A stretch of 64,000 nt of DNA from Hippophae tibetana. Lineage: Eukaryota; Streptophyta; Magnoliopsida; Rosales; Elaeagnaceae. The stretch spans positions 7,184,001 through 7,248,000 of the forward strand of contig CM072806.1 of the NCBI GenBank assembly GCA_037013495.1, read 5' to 3'. Position numbers and translations under genes: made by a program. How positions within the stretch are numbered: position 1 is the first letter of the stretch; the number at the start of each line of letters is the position of its first letter. The notes beneath the pieces were generated by a model. The model did not search any database, was not told where the DNA came from, and saw nothing but the letters and a program-made list of their open reading frames with translations. Shown here piece by piece: positions 37,997 to 52,400 of this stretch.

Positions 37997-40900
37997 CAGG
38001 TATTACTTAAAAATATCATTTATTTTCTAATTATTATTAAAATAAAATATATTATTATCTAAATAATTATTATTTAAAAATATTATTTAATTTTATAAAA
38101 AGTTTAGAAACAAGAAAAATAATTTTGATAAATTTTTGGTTCCATATTATTTATAAAATAACATCCAATTATTAATTATTTTCTTACATATAATTTACAT
38201 GTCTTTAAAATTAAGATAAAATAAAAATAAAAAATTAGTATTAGAATAAAATAAGAACAATGTAATTGTTATTGTTCTTTTTTAAAAATAGATAACGAAT
38301 GAAACTAATTTCATTCTTACTTTCATTTTTAACAATTAAAAATGCCATAAATATACCTTAAAAATTCTCGAATTTTCTTAATCAAATATTTGATATGTAT
38401 TTGAAAAATTATTTAAGAAAAACAAAAAATGATCGTGTTTCTGTTTGACAAAATTATTATACAATATATTTTGATTGTAGTACTCTTAATATTAAATTTA
38501 GTATTTTTATTTACAATAATAATATATTTAATAGCAATATATTAATATATATATAGTTAAATAATCTTAAAGTTATTTATTTATATATAAATATCAAAAT
38601 GTTAGAATTTATCTATGATTTTTTTATTTTTATAAAGGAATTATGACTCTGTAAGCTATTAAAATTGAAATATATATATACCCACCTTAATCTTTTCAGC
38701 ACAAAAAAAAATAAAAAATTTCAATGAATAGAAAAAGAAAAATGATATTTATACCGGCCTTATATGTATGATATCTATTGATTATTTTTCTCTTTATCAA
38801 TGAGTTTGGAAAAGGCTGCTACCCACGATCGGGAAGACAAGCCCTTGTTTTTCCGTGTTTTGGATTAGTTTCAAAACAAGTCGTAGTTATTTTCAGAAAA
38901 ATATTTTTTAAAATAAGTTATTTTTAGAAATTGTAATTTAAAAACTTGACCAAATATGTAAAAAGTATTTTTAAGATACATTTTTTGCTTTTAAAAATAA
39001 AAAAAAACAGTTTTTAATCTATTTTACTAAATAAATCCTAATTTTCCCCCTTATCTATTATGATGTGTATCCTGCATCACTCTTTAAAAAAGATCAGATA
39101 AAATGTTGGAAAGTATCATAATTTTTTATAAAAATATATTATTAATATATTGTTTAATAAAAGTTACGTTGTTAGTTTTTTATGTTAATATTATAAAATA
39201 AAAGATTTAAAAATTATAAAATAAAATATACCTGAGAGTTATCAATCATAAAATAATAAATTTATCATTTTTTTTATCTTTATTCGCTAATAATTTATAT
39301 TTTTATAATCAATTTAAAGTAATTATATTTATTTAAAAATAACATAACTTTTGATGTAACTTTATATTATATTTTTTAAAATTATAGTATCACTCGACAT
39401 CCAACCTCTTTATTTTATTTAATGCATTTTATTTTTAAGATTGATGGAATATAGTTACGTGTCTGCATTCTGCTGTTCCACAATTGAAAATTACAAATGT
39501 TATTCTATTAAAGTATATATTAAAAAACAAAATAATTAAGAAGTTTTTAATAATAAATATTTAAAGTAAAATTCCAAAACTTACGTGACATAACAAAAAT
39601 ACTTGAACTTGAAACCTCTAAATAGTATTTAAAATAAAATATTGAAAATTGATTTAGTCTTTACATATCTTATTTTTTATTATATTTTATTAATTAGTGT
39701 TACTCATATGCTCCTTTATAGTACATTAAATAAAAAAAATAGAGTAATGTTACTTATATGCCCCTTTATATTTTATTATTTTGTCTTATTCTAACAATTG
39801 GTGCTCTTTTGTAATTTATTTCTACTGAAGCAATTGCAATCAAACACTTAATAAAATAAATAAATTAGAAACGTGAATATTGAGAATATCTTCAAGAGTA
39901 TTTTGGTTTTGATAGCTCCGTAACTTGGTTGTAGACCCCATATTTTAAAACTATATAAATACAAATTATATATAAAAAATCATTAAAATCGATAAGGCCA
40001 AAATAAACATTATATAGTTAGATTGAAATTTTAAAAATATTGTAATAAATCGTAAACGTAATATAAGTACTATAATTAAAATAAAAAATTATAAATATTT
40101 AAGTGTTTCTTTTAAATATAATAATGTAAAAAAACTGAATTGAAAGTTGATATAGTTAACACAAATTGCAAAATTGATATATATGGTAAAGTTGTAAAAC
40201 AAATTAACTTTACCCCTCCATCCTTTTATATATATATATATAAACAGATTTCTTTCTGTAGTTAAAGCTAATTTATTTGATATTAACTTTAAAATGTAAA
40301 AATAAATTAAATATAATTATATTAGATTGAATTAGATTTAACTATATTATAATAATAATAATTATTATATATATTAATTATTTGATGAGTTTTTAAGATA
40401 ATATTAGAGTTGTGTTTTTTCGTACTCTCATCAATATTCGATATTTGTGTTATAAATTTAAATTCTAGTCGATGTGTAGTAGTTATGTTAATTACTGATT
40501 AAAAGTATGATAATAATTAATTTAAAAATTAGCTTTTAAGTTTAGAGTTAAATATGTCTTTTTAAGAACATTAATTATATATTTTTTTAACTTCTTGTTA
40601 TTTGATAATTTTTTTATTCTTCTTCTAAATTTAGGATGGGAGGAAAACGTTAGGGCACTCGTGGCGTCCACACACATGACACCATCACACCCATTTTTCC
40701 CACACTTTTTCGTCGACCATCCGCGTCACATCCCGAAAAGGTAATTTTTTTATATTTATATGATATTAGAATATGTTAATTAATTATAAATATAAAAAAT
40801 ATATTTTAATATTTTAATCAGTAATTATTTATTATATCAATATCATAATTTAAGATATAAAAATATTGTTTTTTATAATAAAATATTAATATTAATATAA

Positions 40901-43440
40901 CATAAATTTATATTATTTTTTACCTAAATTATTTATTATATTTTAAAATAATATATCATGATATAAATAATTTAAATATAATATCTATATAAGTTGTATA
41001 ACTTCACCATTTCTTAATACTTTAAAGAAAACTTTTAAAGTCATGTCGGCTCTATTTAAATGTTTTAAGTTGTATATTTATAAAAGACTTTCAATATCAT
41101 AAACTCTTTTTTTCTATATCCACGTAACACGCTATATTTTTGTCCTCATAATGATATTAAAGATTTAAAGTGACAGATGCATTGACGTCATAATTTTTTT
41201 TTTTGGAGATCCTATATATATTTTAATGTATTAAAAATTAAATATAAAATTTATAAATTAAAAATAATATGTAAACTGTAATTCAATGACATGATGTTTA
41301 TTTAAATATATTAAAGTTTTATAATTTATGTCTTATTTAGAGGTGTATAATTTTTTTTAAATATATTTCATTCATTTAAATAAATAAAATAAAAATACAT
41401 CAAATCATTTTACATTAAAAAATTAGTTTTATTATAAAATAAGAATAATCATTTCACAATCTTCAAGTATTGAAAAAAATAAAATAAATAAATAAATAGT
41501 AATTGTTTCTTATATAATGAATTAATAGCAAGATAATATAATTTGTTGCTTTTACTTTAACATTAGTTATAATTTTTGAAATTAGTGCAGTTTAATCAAA
41601 CTAATATTACATTTTGAACATTTTAGTTATTTATTGTTGTATAAATGTTTTTTGTTAGAAAAACTTAAATTGAATTAAAACAAATCTTATTGATAAAGGC
41701 TATGCTAATAGATGTTTGAAGGTAAAAATATCTTAAAAAATTAACAAATAGAAAATAAAGTAAATTAAAAGTATCAAAATTTGTATAAAATAACTAACGC
41801 GTCGATAAATATACAAATAAGATATAAAATAACCAATTTAAAATAAACTTATAAATATATTTAATTTATGAAACTAAAGTAATCTCAATTGTAATTTTTT
41901 TTAATGAATTAACTTTAAGTTTTATTGAAAATAAAATAAAGAAGATTTATATGTAAGCTAGAAAATAAGTTTTATTTGTTTACATGTATATCAATGTATA
42001 TATATGATGCCTTATTTTACTTAAAATAATTAAATTTTAATGAAATTTTAATTAAGTTAGTATGTTAATTTGGAATGGAATGATTTTTATATGGGATGAA
42101 TGATGTGAAAATATTTAATTGGAGTTACTTTGTATAATAGTTGATTTTATACTATTGGATGAGACATATTAAATCAACTTACTTATAATTATTTTTCTTA
42201 TGTAACTTGATCTCTTGTTATATCAATTTGGTGTTTGACTTATTTAGTGATGCTTGTTGGATTTATATATCTTATATCTTGATATCTAAGTGTTTATGGT
42301 GAGTTGGGGAGTAATCTCACAAGATATGAAATCCACTCTATCATCTGATTGCAAATGTTAGATATCAGTTTACTTATGTAGTTATTTAAAGCTTGAATGA
42401 TTGTGTACAATCTATATTATAATTATAGTAGTTATTCATATACATCATGTGTACTAATTAAAAGAATAAACGTAATCAAAAACTTAAAATGAATTTATTG
42501 TTCTCGATCAAATTATGAACCAGATACGGAAATCTAAACTACATTAGAGTTATATCAATAAATTACTCATCTATGAGTAAATAACAACAATGATATTTAA
42601 GAGTTTCCAATTTTAAATTCATAAAGGAGTAATTATGAGATTAATAAATATTAATAATTAATTAATTCATAAATACTTTACTTACTTAAGTTTAAATTCA
42701 TATTTTATAAACCTTCGAATGGACTTCATGATAAAAAATATATTCCATAATAATGATAAAATGATGTTACTTTCAAGATAAATGAATGATTAATTTAAAA
42801 TTAATTATTACATATAATCAAAATACATATTTATTTGTTAAAATATTTTAGTATAGTCATAAATATTAAATAAATATGTAAGAATAAAATTATAATTGAC
42901 ACAACCAAATTAATTAATTTAGTAATATTTAGTTAGAACAAATATTCATTTAAATTAATTAGAAATATTAAAATGCTAAATTTAAATGTTTAGTAGTCAT
43001 TTAAATATTTGTAGGACAAAAATGACATTTACTAATGTGGTAAAAAATAATATATGTTTTTTTTTACGTAAAATAAAATCATTTAAATAAATTAGCCATA
43101 ACTCATATCTACTTGAACAGTGATATAATAGCTTAAAAAAAATAAATAAAAAGTTAACAGATTTAAGCCCAATTGGTAGATAAAAAGTATACTTTTTTTT
43201 TTTTTTAAATCTAACCATTTGGCATGCGTAATCGACACTATAAAATTTAATCATCTATAAATTCCTCATATAAAAATCTTTCGTAAATTGGGTGTAATAA
43301 TGGCGTGATGCATGCAATAAGGACACAAGAGTAAGAAGTCTTTGAGATTTGAAGGAGATAATAGAGAAAGATGACATCAGCTGAGCTCAAGGCAACCAAA
43401 TTAGAAATCAAACATAAACCCCTCACCCCGCACATACTTG
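37997..43440. other. Gene-free AT-rich intergenic DNA
   Basis: No supported exon. Composition is strongly AT-rich. Two small less AT-rich islands, about 38810-38900 and 40630-40740, carry no open frame or family match that I recognise. A near-duplicate word around CATATGC(T/C)CCTTTATA occurs near 39705 and 39750. The last 200 bases grade into the NRAMP 5' region, where a TATA-like CTATAAAAT lies about 300 bp upstream of the start codon. Confidence 0.65.
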
Positions 43441-43539
43441 GATAACAAAAACGGAAAACAACTATCTATCTGTAACTCAGACCAAGCGTATAGCAGAATT
43501 GGTCTTTGAACAATCTTCATTCACCAAAGCCCACCTAAC

Positions 43540-46500
43540 ATGCCTCCGTCACAAGAGCAAGAGCAACCACTGTTACTTAGTTCAGTCCAAGAAGAGCAGG
43601 AGGTGGCCTATGAGTCCGATGAGAAAGTGGCAATCATCGGAATCGACGAATCCGATGAAGTAGACTCTTCCGACGCGCCACCATTTTCTTGGAAAAAGCT
43701 ATGGCTTTTTACAGGACCTGGGTTTCTTATGAGTATTGCTTTTCTTGATCCTGGGAATCTAGAAGGTGATCTCCAGGCTGGTGCAATTGCTGGGTACTCC
43801 TTGTTGTGGTTGCTCTTGTGGGCCACGGCTATGGGGCTCTTGGTGCAGCTTTTGGCGGCTCGTCTTGGGGTGGCTACTGGGCGCCACTTGGCTGAGCTCT
43901 GTAGAGAGGAGTATCCCACTTGGGCTAGGATGGTTTTGTGGGTTATGGCTGAACTGGCTTTGATTGGAGCCGATATACAGGAGGTTATTGGGAGTGCTAT
44001 TGCTATAAAGATTTTAAGTAATGGGGTTTTGCCTCTTTGGTCTGGAGTCATCATTACAGCCTTGGATTGGTACGCTGGTTACCCTCTTGTATTTGATTTG
44101 TCATTTTGTTTGAAATTGATAAGTTATGGGTTTTTTAGTAAACTGAGTCACTGTTTTTATTCTCTTAACACAAAAAAATATTTTTAAAGGGTGATACAGT
44201 TTCCTTGAATTTGATTTTATTTTCTTTTCGGTGATTATGCTTTTGGGTTTTGGTGTTATTCCCCGGCGGGAAGATTGCTGCCGAGTAAATCTTTTTCTGT
44301 CTGCAGAGTCATGGGCTTTTATTTAAAGGTTTTTCTCGATTCAAGAATTCTTATGGGTTTTCTATGCTGACAATGCTTGGCTATTTTCTTATGGGTTCTG
44401 TTAAATGCAAAAAATGGTGTTTGTTTCTCAGCTTGTAAACTCATCTCGACAATACAGAATAGCTTTAAACGAATCTTTCAAACTGGAATATATGTTTCTA
44501 CAGATTGTAGAATGAAATTTGTAAATTACCTAACTTAATGTGCTTTTTTTCTTAATGTTTTCCTGTATAATATTGAAAAGTATTGTCTTTAACCTTCTTT
44601 CAGTGTCTTTGTGCAGTTTTATCTTTCTGTTTCTTGAAAACTATGGTGTGAGGAAATTGGAAGCAGTTTTTGCAGTCCTTATTGCGACAATGGCAATTTC
44701 GTTTGCCTGGATGTTTGGAGAAACAAAACCTAACGGGACAGAGCTTCTTCTTGGTACCAAACTACTCATTTTTTTTTTCAGTATCTTTATCATGCAGACT
44801 TACTTATAACTAGAGGTTATATAACTTCCAAATCCCTGTTATCTAATGCCGTGCAAAACCTGTTCCTCTTTGATAGGTACTTTGATTCCGAAGTTGAGCT
44901 CCAAAACAATACAGCAGGCTGTTGGTGTTGTTGGTTGCATTATAATGCCTCACAATATATTCTTGCACTCTGCTCTTGTACAATCAAGAGAAATTGATCA
45001 CAACAAGAGAGGCAGAGTCCAGGAAGCTCTAAATTACTATACCATCGAGTCCTCTGCTGCTCTTGCGATCTCCTTTGTAATCAATTTATTTGTCACTACT
45101 GTTTTTGCCAAGGGATTTTATGGTACGGATCTGGCCAATAATATTGGCCTTGCCAATGCAGGGCAGTATCTTCAGGAAAAATATGGGGGAGGGTTTTTTC
45201 CAATTTTGTACATCTGGGCTATAGGGTTATTAGCTGCCGGCCAAAGTAGCACTATTACAGGTACTTATGCTGGACAGTTTATCATGGGAGGCTTTCTCAA
45301 CTTGAAGTTGAAGAAATGGCTGAGAGCATTGATTACTCGGAGCTGTGCAATAATTCCAACTATGATGGTTGCTCTTTTCTTTGATACCTCTGAGTCCACA
45401 TTAGACATTTTAAATGAGTGGCTTAACGTGCTTCAGTCAGTTCAGATCCCATTTGCTCTTATTCCCTTGCTTTGTTTGGTCTCAAAGGAAAGAATCATGG
45501 GTACTTTCAGAATAGGGCCAGTGCTCAAGGTATCATGTTCCCTGTCCCTTTCTCCTTATTCTGTACTTTTCCATTTGTCTTGCAATTTTAGGAGGTTTTG
45601 TTATGTATCTTTACCACTAACTTAAAGGTGATTTATGGATCGATTATTTATTATTTGATTCCATGAGGACAACATTATTGGTTTCAAGTTTTCTTTTTCA
45701 TCTATATTTTTGTCTGCTGGATCTGATGCCTTTGTTGAACATGCCATCCATAGTCATTGTGGCCAAGGATTAAAATATCGAAACCTCAATTTTATAGAAA
45801 TATCCAATGATATTATCAATATCAACATAATATTTTATAAAATGTTGAAATTTAAAATAAATATTAGAAATATCTCCATATACTTTTTATATCCATATCT
45901 TCCATTAGTAGATATGTTTGTGACATAACAAAAATTGTATCGATACTGTAATCCATGATTGTGGCCGATGACTGTTTATCTATTTTCCTGGTCCTGATTG
46001 TCTTGCAGTGTCAGTTGATACTCTATTTGTTATGCAATCTCCTTATTATTTGTTTTGTAATGTTTCCACATATATAAATGATTTCACTGTTTATACCATG
46101 TTTGTATAAGAATAAAAGCTCTTGTATTCAATTGCTTTTATTGCCATGGGAATTGGGAAAAGGAAATGGATTTTACGGCTCCTTGTTAGATTCTGATCTG
46201 TTGTGCTTTGATTGATTCTTTATTGCTTTTTCATCCTGTTTATTGTTAGGCTCAATAAGTGTTCCATAAAACGTCCAGTGGAAGGGTGCTTAAATTTAAT
46301 ATTTAATTTTTTGAATTCATGAGATAGCATTTCCAAATCAAAGCCATTTATTGTATAGTGACCCAGTTGAATGCTCTCATGAGTCTACTTTTGTTATGTG
46401 CTTGTAGAAATATTGAATTTTGTTCTCACCCATTTTGCTTATTTTCTTCTCTCTGTTCAGACGATTGCATGGCTTGTAGCTGCCTTGGTGATAATTATCA

Positions 46501-46682
46501 ATGGATATCTTTTGCTCAATTTCTTCTCGGCCGAAGTGAATGGAATGTTGTTTGGCACTGTTGTATGTGCCTTTACTGCTGCATACGTTGCGTTCATAGT
46601 TTACCTTGTTTTGTGGGGCATTACCTTTCCAAATTGGCGTGGGCTTGTGCAGTGTAAGAGCTATGTAGAAACAGTAAACTAG
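43540..46682 (+). CDS. NRAMP divalent metal transporter (NRAMP3/4-like)
   Basis: Four exons, 43540-44069, 44617-44753, 44877-45529 and 46461-46682, join in phase with GT-AG introns into 513 aa, the usual size of the plant NRAMP2-5 clade, whose genes also have few introns. These proton-coupled carriers move Fe2+, Mn2+ and related ions; NRAMP3/4 export metal from the vacuole, while NRAMP2 acts at the trans-Golgi. Visible are the TM1 metal-binding motif DPGN (70-73), TM6 MPH (246-248), the transport signature [14 protein letters not shown] in exon 3, and about 12 hydrophobic segments. An acidic dileucine-type signal EQEQPLLL (6-13) is the kind that sorts NRAMP3/4 to the vacuole. The N-terminal tail is acid-rich. 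No lesion is seen. Introns of 547, 123 and 931 bp hold no gene. Vacuolar assignment over Golgi is inference. Confidence 0.95.
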
Positions 46683-48197
46683 ACTTGTCATCTCAAATGT
46701 CATCTTTCTGCTGCAAGTTAATTTGATCAGTCAGCATTATCACTACAAAAATATTGCTGTCAGATTGAAGATCAGCAGGCATGAAGATTTTTCTAATCAT
46801 ACGGCTAGGAATTGCTAGTGTACAAAATTTTAGAATTCTTGGCTTCTTCTTGTTTGTGGTTCAACTGGTTTGTTGTTGTTGCTGTTGTCCATTTTATACC
46901 TACAGTACTTGAAGCTTGCTACATCTTGAGCCAGAAAGGGGGAGGAAAACCCTAGAAAGGTTAAGAACAGTTCATTGACATAATGTTGTGGTTGCAAGTT
47001 GCAAATGCAAACATTGTATCATCATTTTTATAGGCTATTATATGACAAGCAAAAATGTACTAGTTTGATATAATTGATAGCGAGCATGTAAGGCTTTTCT
47101 GCTGATGATTATTTTGTCAAAGCTTACTTTATTTCAGGCTTGGTTATTCAAAAGTTGATACTTTGAAGGTGCCCATGTTTTTGTGGAAACTCGGTTAGGG
47201 TAGGTTTTTTTTTTCCCTGTGGTAAAACAATAAGAGGCTTGCTTACAAATTACAATTATATTACAAACAACTTGCAATTTTATGATTTTATTTTTAAATT
47301 ATATAAAATAAGATAATAAAAATAATATTCAAATCCAAGCATGAACACGAGCACCTGTTTTCCTGAAAGTTTCTTCTGTTCTTATTTCCAAGCACTATTC
47401 TTTCTCTCTTTGATTTTAATCAAACCTTAAGCGAGTTCAGCGTCTCTGTCTGAGCTGTTACCTCCTTAATTTTCTAGGGTTTATGTTCCTTAGCCTTCAT
47501 TTTTTGTGGTACGACAACCTTTCCCCTCTCTAATCTCCATGCTTTTATTTGTTTGCTGTATTTTTATAATTTATTTTTCCAATCTCCTGATTTGTGCATT
47601 TGCTTTTGAGGTTCGAGCACTGTCTTGAACCCTGATTTTTTTGGATTATTTTCTTTTGCTTCCCCCGGTTGTTGCTAGTGGAAGCATTAGTATAAAAATA
47701 GGTACACTGACCTTGATAGATATGTCGTCTCTTAGATGTTACGTTTTTTTTTTCCTGCTAAAGATATAAAGTATTACATTTTGTTATGGGGATGTGTATT
47801 CTGGATTGAATTGTTACCAGGGAAGCCTTATGGAGACAAAAATGTGTAAAGAAATATAAAAATGATCTTTCTTTTTTTAATTTTATTCAATTGGAAGTTT
47901 TATCTCTTTCATTGTTTTTGATATTAACTAGTTTTACCTGTTTCATTGATTCATCTAATAGTTAAATTAAACCCTGAAACTTCTCGGGTGTTACAAATTT
48001 GGTGGTATGTTAGTGAAAAAAACAATTGCAAATTTGCAAACACTTTATTGTTATAACAATATCTATTCAATGGATGAAGTCATGAAATCTTTCTTGGAAG
48101 GATAAATCTCTCTCTCTCTCTGTTTAGTTTTCTTCTCACCTTTACGGATTTGTATTTTGTAGAAACTCTTAAAAGAGTCCAGTCTTTTACATAATTC
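46683..48197. other. NRAMP 3' region and upstream region of the FRIGIDA-like relic
   Basis: The first 300-400 bases are the probable NRAMP 3' untranslated region. From about 47340 the sequence becomes less AT-rich and pyrimidine-rich (TTTCTTCTGTTC, CTTTCTCTCTTTG, TTTCTAGGGTTTATG), resembling a plant 5' leader and leader intron, probably the old promoter and 5' untranslated region of the FRIGIDA-like gene. No separate coding exon is supported. Confidence 0.55.
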
Positions 48198-48506
48198 ATG
48201 GCTGAAATAAAGCAAGCTTTGGCAAATGACAGAGAGGCGTCTTTGATAGAACAGCTCAGTAAGGCAGTTTTTGAACTGGAAGCTCACAAGAACGCTGATG
48301 AGGACAGGGCTCAATGGGCAGAAATCAAGGATTACTTTTGCTGCCTAGAGGATATTTTGAAGAAGAAATTTGAAGAGTTCGAGGATAAGGAAAAGAAATT
48401 AAAAAAAAGAAGGAAAGTGAAACACTTAAATTGATTTCAGATAGAGAGGTAGCCACTGCTGCCAAAGAGCAAGACCTTCTTGATCGAGTTCAACAATTAA
48501 AAGATG

Positions 48507-48753
48507 TGTTGAATTCAACAAACACTGCAAACACAATTCAACAATCACTGCACCGACGCCAAACATTTTTTCCAATATACACGGCGCCTACCAATCAAGC
48601 TGTAAATCATACAATTCAATCATGGTGGTTGGTGAAATAGTAATTAGTATTTGTCTATATAAACAATGTAAATATCCGATACAAATCAAGAAATTATATA
48701 AATGAAGCGTTTATTTCTTCTTCTGATTATTTCTTCAAACATTGATTTCTTCA
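48507..48753 (+). repeat. 5' LTR of copia-3
   Basis: 247 bp from TGTTGAATTCAACAAACACT to TTGATTTCTTCA. It contains a TATA box TATATAAA at 48656-48663, placing the likely RNA start in the last third of the LTR. It has an internal near-palindrome at the start (TTGAATTCAA). Confidence 0.96.
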
Positions 48754-49049
48754 TGGTATCAGAGCCAAGTCGTTGATTTATACAAATTTGAAACTCTTGT
48801 TCTCTAAAACAGAGATTTCTTTCTCTGAAAATATTTTTTTCTCGTGAAAAAAATTTTCATTCAAACACCCTTACAAATATTAATTACAAACATCAATTTT
48901 TAAGCAGTATTTCTCCCACCTAATTTTACCAGATTACTCTAAACACAATTCTGAACATTTTGGTAAAAATAGATTAGGAGGAAAACCCCCCACGCGCCCT
49001 CACGCGCCACCTGAAGTGGAGAGAAAATTTCCCACGCGCCCCACGCGCC

Positions 49050-49330
49050 GTCTGGAGGTTGAAGATGATGACGTGTCGTCCGGTTCGGTTCGGTTCGGCC
49101 GGTCCGGCTCGGCGCAGCGCGGCTCGGTCCGACTCGAGGGCGTAGCCGGTCCGCGCCTTGGCTCGGCTCAGGTCACCTCAGTTCGGCTCAGGTTGGTCCG
49201 GCCAGCGGTTCGGTTGAACCCGGTTTTCTCGGTTTTACACAGTTTCCATATTTTTGGCCGGTTCGGTCTATTTTAAAGGTCTGAACCCGGTTTTTTTCCG
49301 GTTCTGGATTCCTAACACCCGTCCGGTTCA
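49050..49330 (+). other. GC-rich CGGTTCGGTT leader segment of copia-3
   Basis: This part of the untranslated leader is strikingly GC-rich against the AT-rich window, with repeated CGGTTCGGTT and GGCTCGG words and many CpG sites. It lies between the primer-binding site and the gag start. The short frame here (49016-49276) looks like a by-product of the repeat, not a gene. Many undecayed CpGs agree with a recent insertion. Confidence 0.7.
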
Positions 49331-49469
49331 TTTTTTCAAGTTTTTAAAACCAAATTTGAACCGGTTTTATGGTTTTTATCCGGTTTAGTATAAATATATA
49401 TTAAAAACAAAAAAAAAAAATTAGTCCTAAAATTATTACACCATTTTCTAGTTTGGTTACCATAATATC

Positions 49470-52400
49470 ATGACAGAGGGTATAATTTCATTACCTATGG
49501 AGCAATCAAATCCAGTTGTTGTACAATCTGTTCAGTCTGAAGGTGTGTTTAATGCTGGAATTGTTCTTAATGAGACTAATTATGATGTTTGGTCTCAAAT
49601 AATAGAAATGCATATTGTAGAGAGAGAAAAACTCTCTTACATTCATGACAAAAATTTGCAACCCGAAAAAACATCAAACAATTATAACAAGTGGTATGCA
49701 GAAAATCAAAAAGTGAAGAGATGGCTACTTATGTCAATGAGTCCAGAAATCATGAAGCGATATTTACGCATACCTACTGCTCTTGAAATTTGGGGTGCTT
49801 TGGCGAAAGCATTCTATGATGGAAGTGATGAATTACAGGTATTTGTCTTAAACCAAAAAGCCTTTACTTCTAGACAAAATGGAAAATCACTTTCAGAGTA
49901 TTATGGAGAGTTAACTGAAATTTTCCAAGAGCTAGACCATCGTGATAAGGTGGTCATGAAAGACCCTCATGATCTAATATCATATCAAGAGTCTGTTGAA
50001 AGACTAAGGATACATATTTTCCTTGCTGGATTAGATGATGAGTTTGAGCAGGTTCGTGGCGAAATTTTGCGAAAAGAAACTATCCCAGATTTAGAAGGTT
50101 GTTATTCCTTGATTCGACGGGAGGTAGTACGTCGAATCTCATTGAAGGAAAAATCTAGAGATGTTGACGCTTCCGCCATGATATCTAAAAATCGTTCTTT
50201 TTCCAATCAACAAGAACGAAAGGTGACTGATAAATCATCATTTAAATGTACCCATTGTCATCAAAAGGGTCATACAAAAGAACGATGTTTTGAACTGGTG
50301 GGATATCCTGACTGGTGGGATCACAACCGTGACTCTCGAAAGAAAAATCCACGACAGATATCTACTGCCACCATTGCTGAAACAACAAAGGATCATGTTG
50401 CAACCTCCTCAGCACATGTTGGTAAGATGCTTAAAGTTTTTTCTCCTGTTTTTAATAATACATGGATAATTGATTCAGGTGCAACTGATCATATGACATT
50501 CGATTCTAGACAAATCTCAAAACCATCCTCACACAAAACTGTTTGCACTGCCAATGGTAACACAACCCCAGTCATTGGGGAAAGATCTTTGTCTCTCACT
50601 AGTACTTTGAATTTAGACTCAGTACTAGTTGTTCCCTCTTTAGAGTATAACCTTATATCTATTTCTCAAATAACCACTGCTTTATCTTGTTTTGTTATTT
50701 TTTGGCCTGACTTTTGTGTGTTCAAGGACATTCAAACAAAGCAAACGATTGATCGTGGTGTTAAGCGAGGAAACCTGTATTATTTGGACTTGGATTCAAC
50801 AAATCATGCATTGGTAGCAACTGGATCTAACAAGGATGAATCAAATATATGGCTATGGCATAGGAGATTGGGTCATGCTTCTTTTGGATATTTGAAAAAA
50901 TTATTTCCAAGTTTATTTTTGAGCTTAGATCTTTCTACTTTAAAGTGTGATGTCTGTGAACTAGCAAAAAGTCATCGTTCCTCATTTCCTGTAACCTTAA
51001 ATAAAAGTCCATCTCCGTTTATGGTTATACATTCTGATGTATGGGGTCCTTCCAAAGTCTCTACGTTGGGAGGATCACGTTGGTTTGTTACATTTATTGA
51101 TGATTTTAGTAGAATGACTTGGGTCTGTTTAATGAAATCTAAAAGTGAGGTAAACTTCTTATTTAGAAAATTTCATAAAATGGTTCGTACTCAATATAAA
51201 ACACAGATCCAAGTTCTAAGAAGTGACAATGGAGGAGAATATAAAAGTTCTGAGCTTCAAGAATATCTTCAATCAGAAGGCATTATTCATCAAACTACTT
51301 GTGTTGATACACCTCAACAAAATGGAGTTGCAGAAAGAAAAAATCGACACTTGTTGGAAGTTGTCCGTGCCTCATTGATTGAAGCTAATATGTCATTATC
51401 TTATTGGGGAGAAGCAATTACTTCTGCTGCATATTTAATCAATCGGGTACCTTCCAGTCCCATTAACTTCCAAACACCACTACAAGCCATCACTGAAGCA
51501 ATTGTTGCACCAAATGTTCCCAATTTACCTCCTTGTGTCTTTGGTTGTGTGGCATTTGTACACCTACATAAACAACAACGTAGCAAGTTGGATCCACGAG
51601 CAATACGTTGTGTTTTTATGGGATATGCCATACAACAAAAAGGGTATCGGTGTTATCATCCTCCTACCAAACAAATGATTACTACTATGGATGTTATTTT
51701 TCATGAAGATACAATGTATTTCTCCTCTACACCTGAATTTCAGGGGGAGTACAACCATGCTGAAATTCAGACCCTTACATATAAATTGCTTCCTTATGAA
51801 GAAAGACAAATTATATGTGAGGAAAATACAAATAACTTGAATTCAGATGGTAATAACCCTCAATATAGAAAAGACTCAAGGGAAATGGAATCAAGTCCTC
51901 ATCAACTTCAAGATCATCAAGGAAGTTCCTTACTACCACTAAATGAGTACGAGATTCCTTCTCCACAAGCTGCTGATATACCTAACCAATCGTTTGCAGA
52001 GGATGTTCCAACTATTGAACCAACCAGAAAAATACTTCCATCACGTCCTAACAGAGGTATTCCTAAAGCCATGTATGAACCTGAGATTTCTAGTAAAGTC
52101 AAATATCCCATGAGTAACTATATGTCTAAACATCGTTTGTCAAAATCAAACGTATCATTTGTGAATCAATTATCTGCTGTATCTATTCTTAACAGTGTGC
52201 AGGAAGCTTTAGCTGACAAAAAATGGAAAGATGCTATGAATGAAGAACTAAGATCTTTAGAAATAAATAGAACTTGGGAGCTTGTCGATCGTCCACCAAC
52301 AAAGAAAATTGTTGGATGTCGATGGATTTTTTCAGTAAAATATCAAGCAGATGGTACGATTGAACGATATAAAGCAAGATTGGTGGCAAAAGGATACACT

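Noticed and set aside
44540-44809. Open frame around NRAMP exon 2 taken as a separate small membrane protein
   Set aside because: Only 44617-44753 is coding; the rest is intron, and the splice joins restore the NRAMP reading frame.
45748-45965. Possible MITE in NRAMP intron 3, flanked by similar CATTGTGGCC / GATTGTGGCC words
   Set aside because: No convincing terminal inverted repeats; the flanking words are imperfect and may be chance.
49016-49276. 86-aa Arg/Ser/Gly-rich frame in the copia-3 leader
   Set aside because: By-product of CGGTT repeats in an untranslated leader; no start context or family match.
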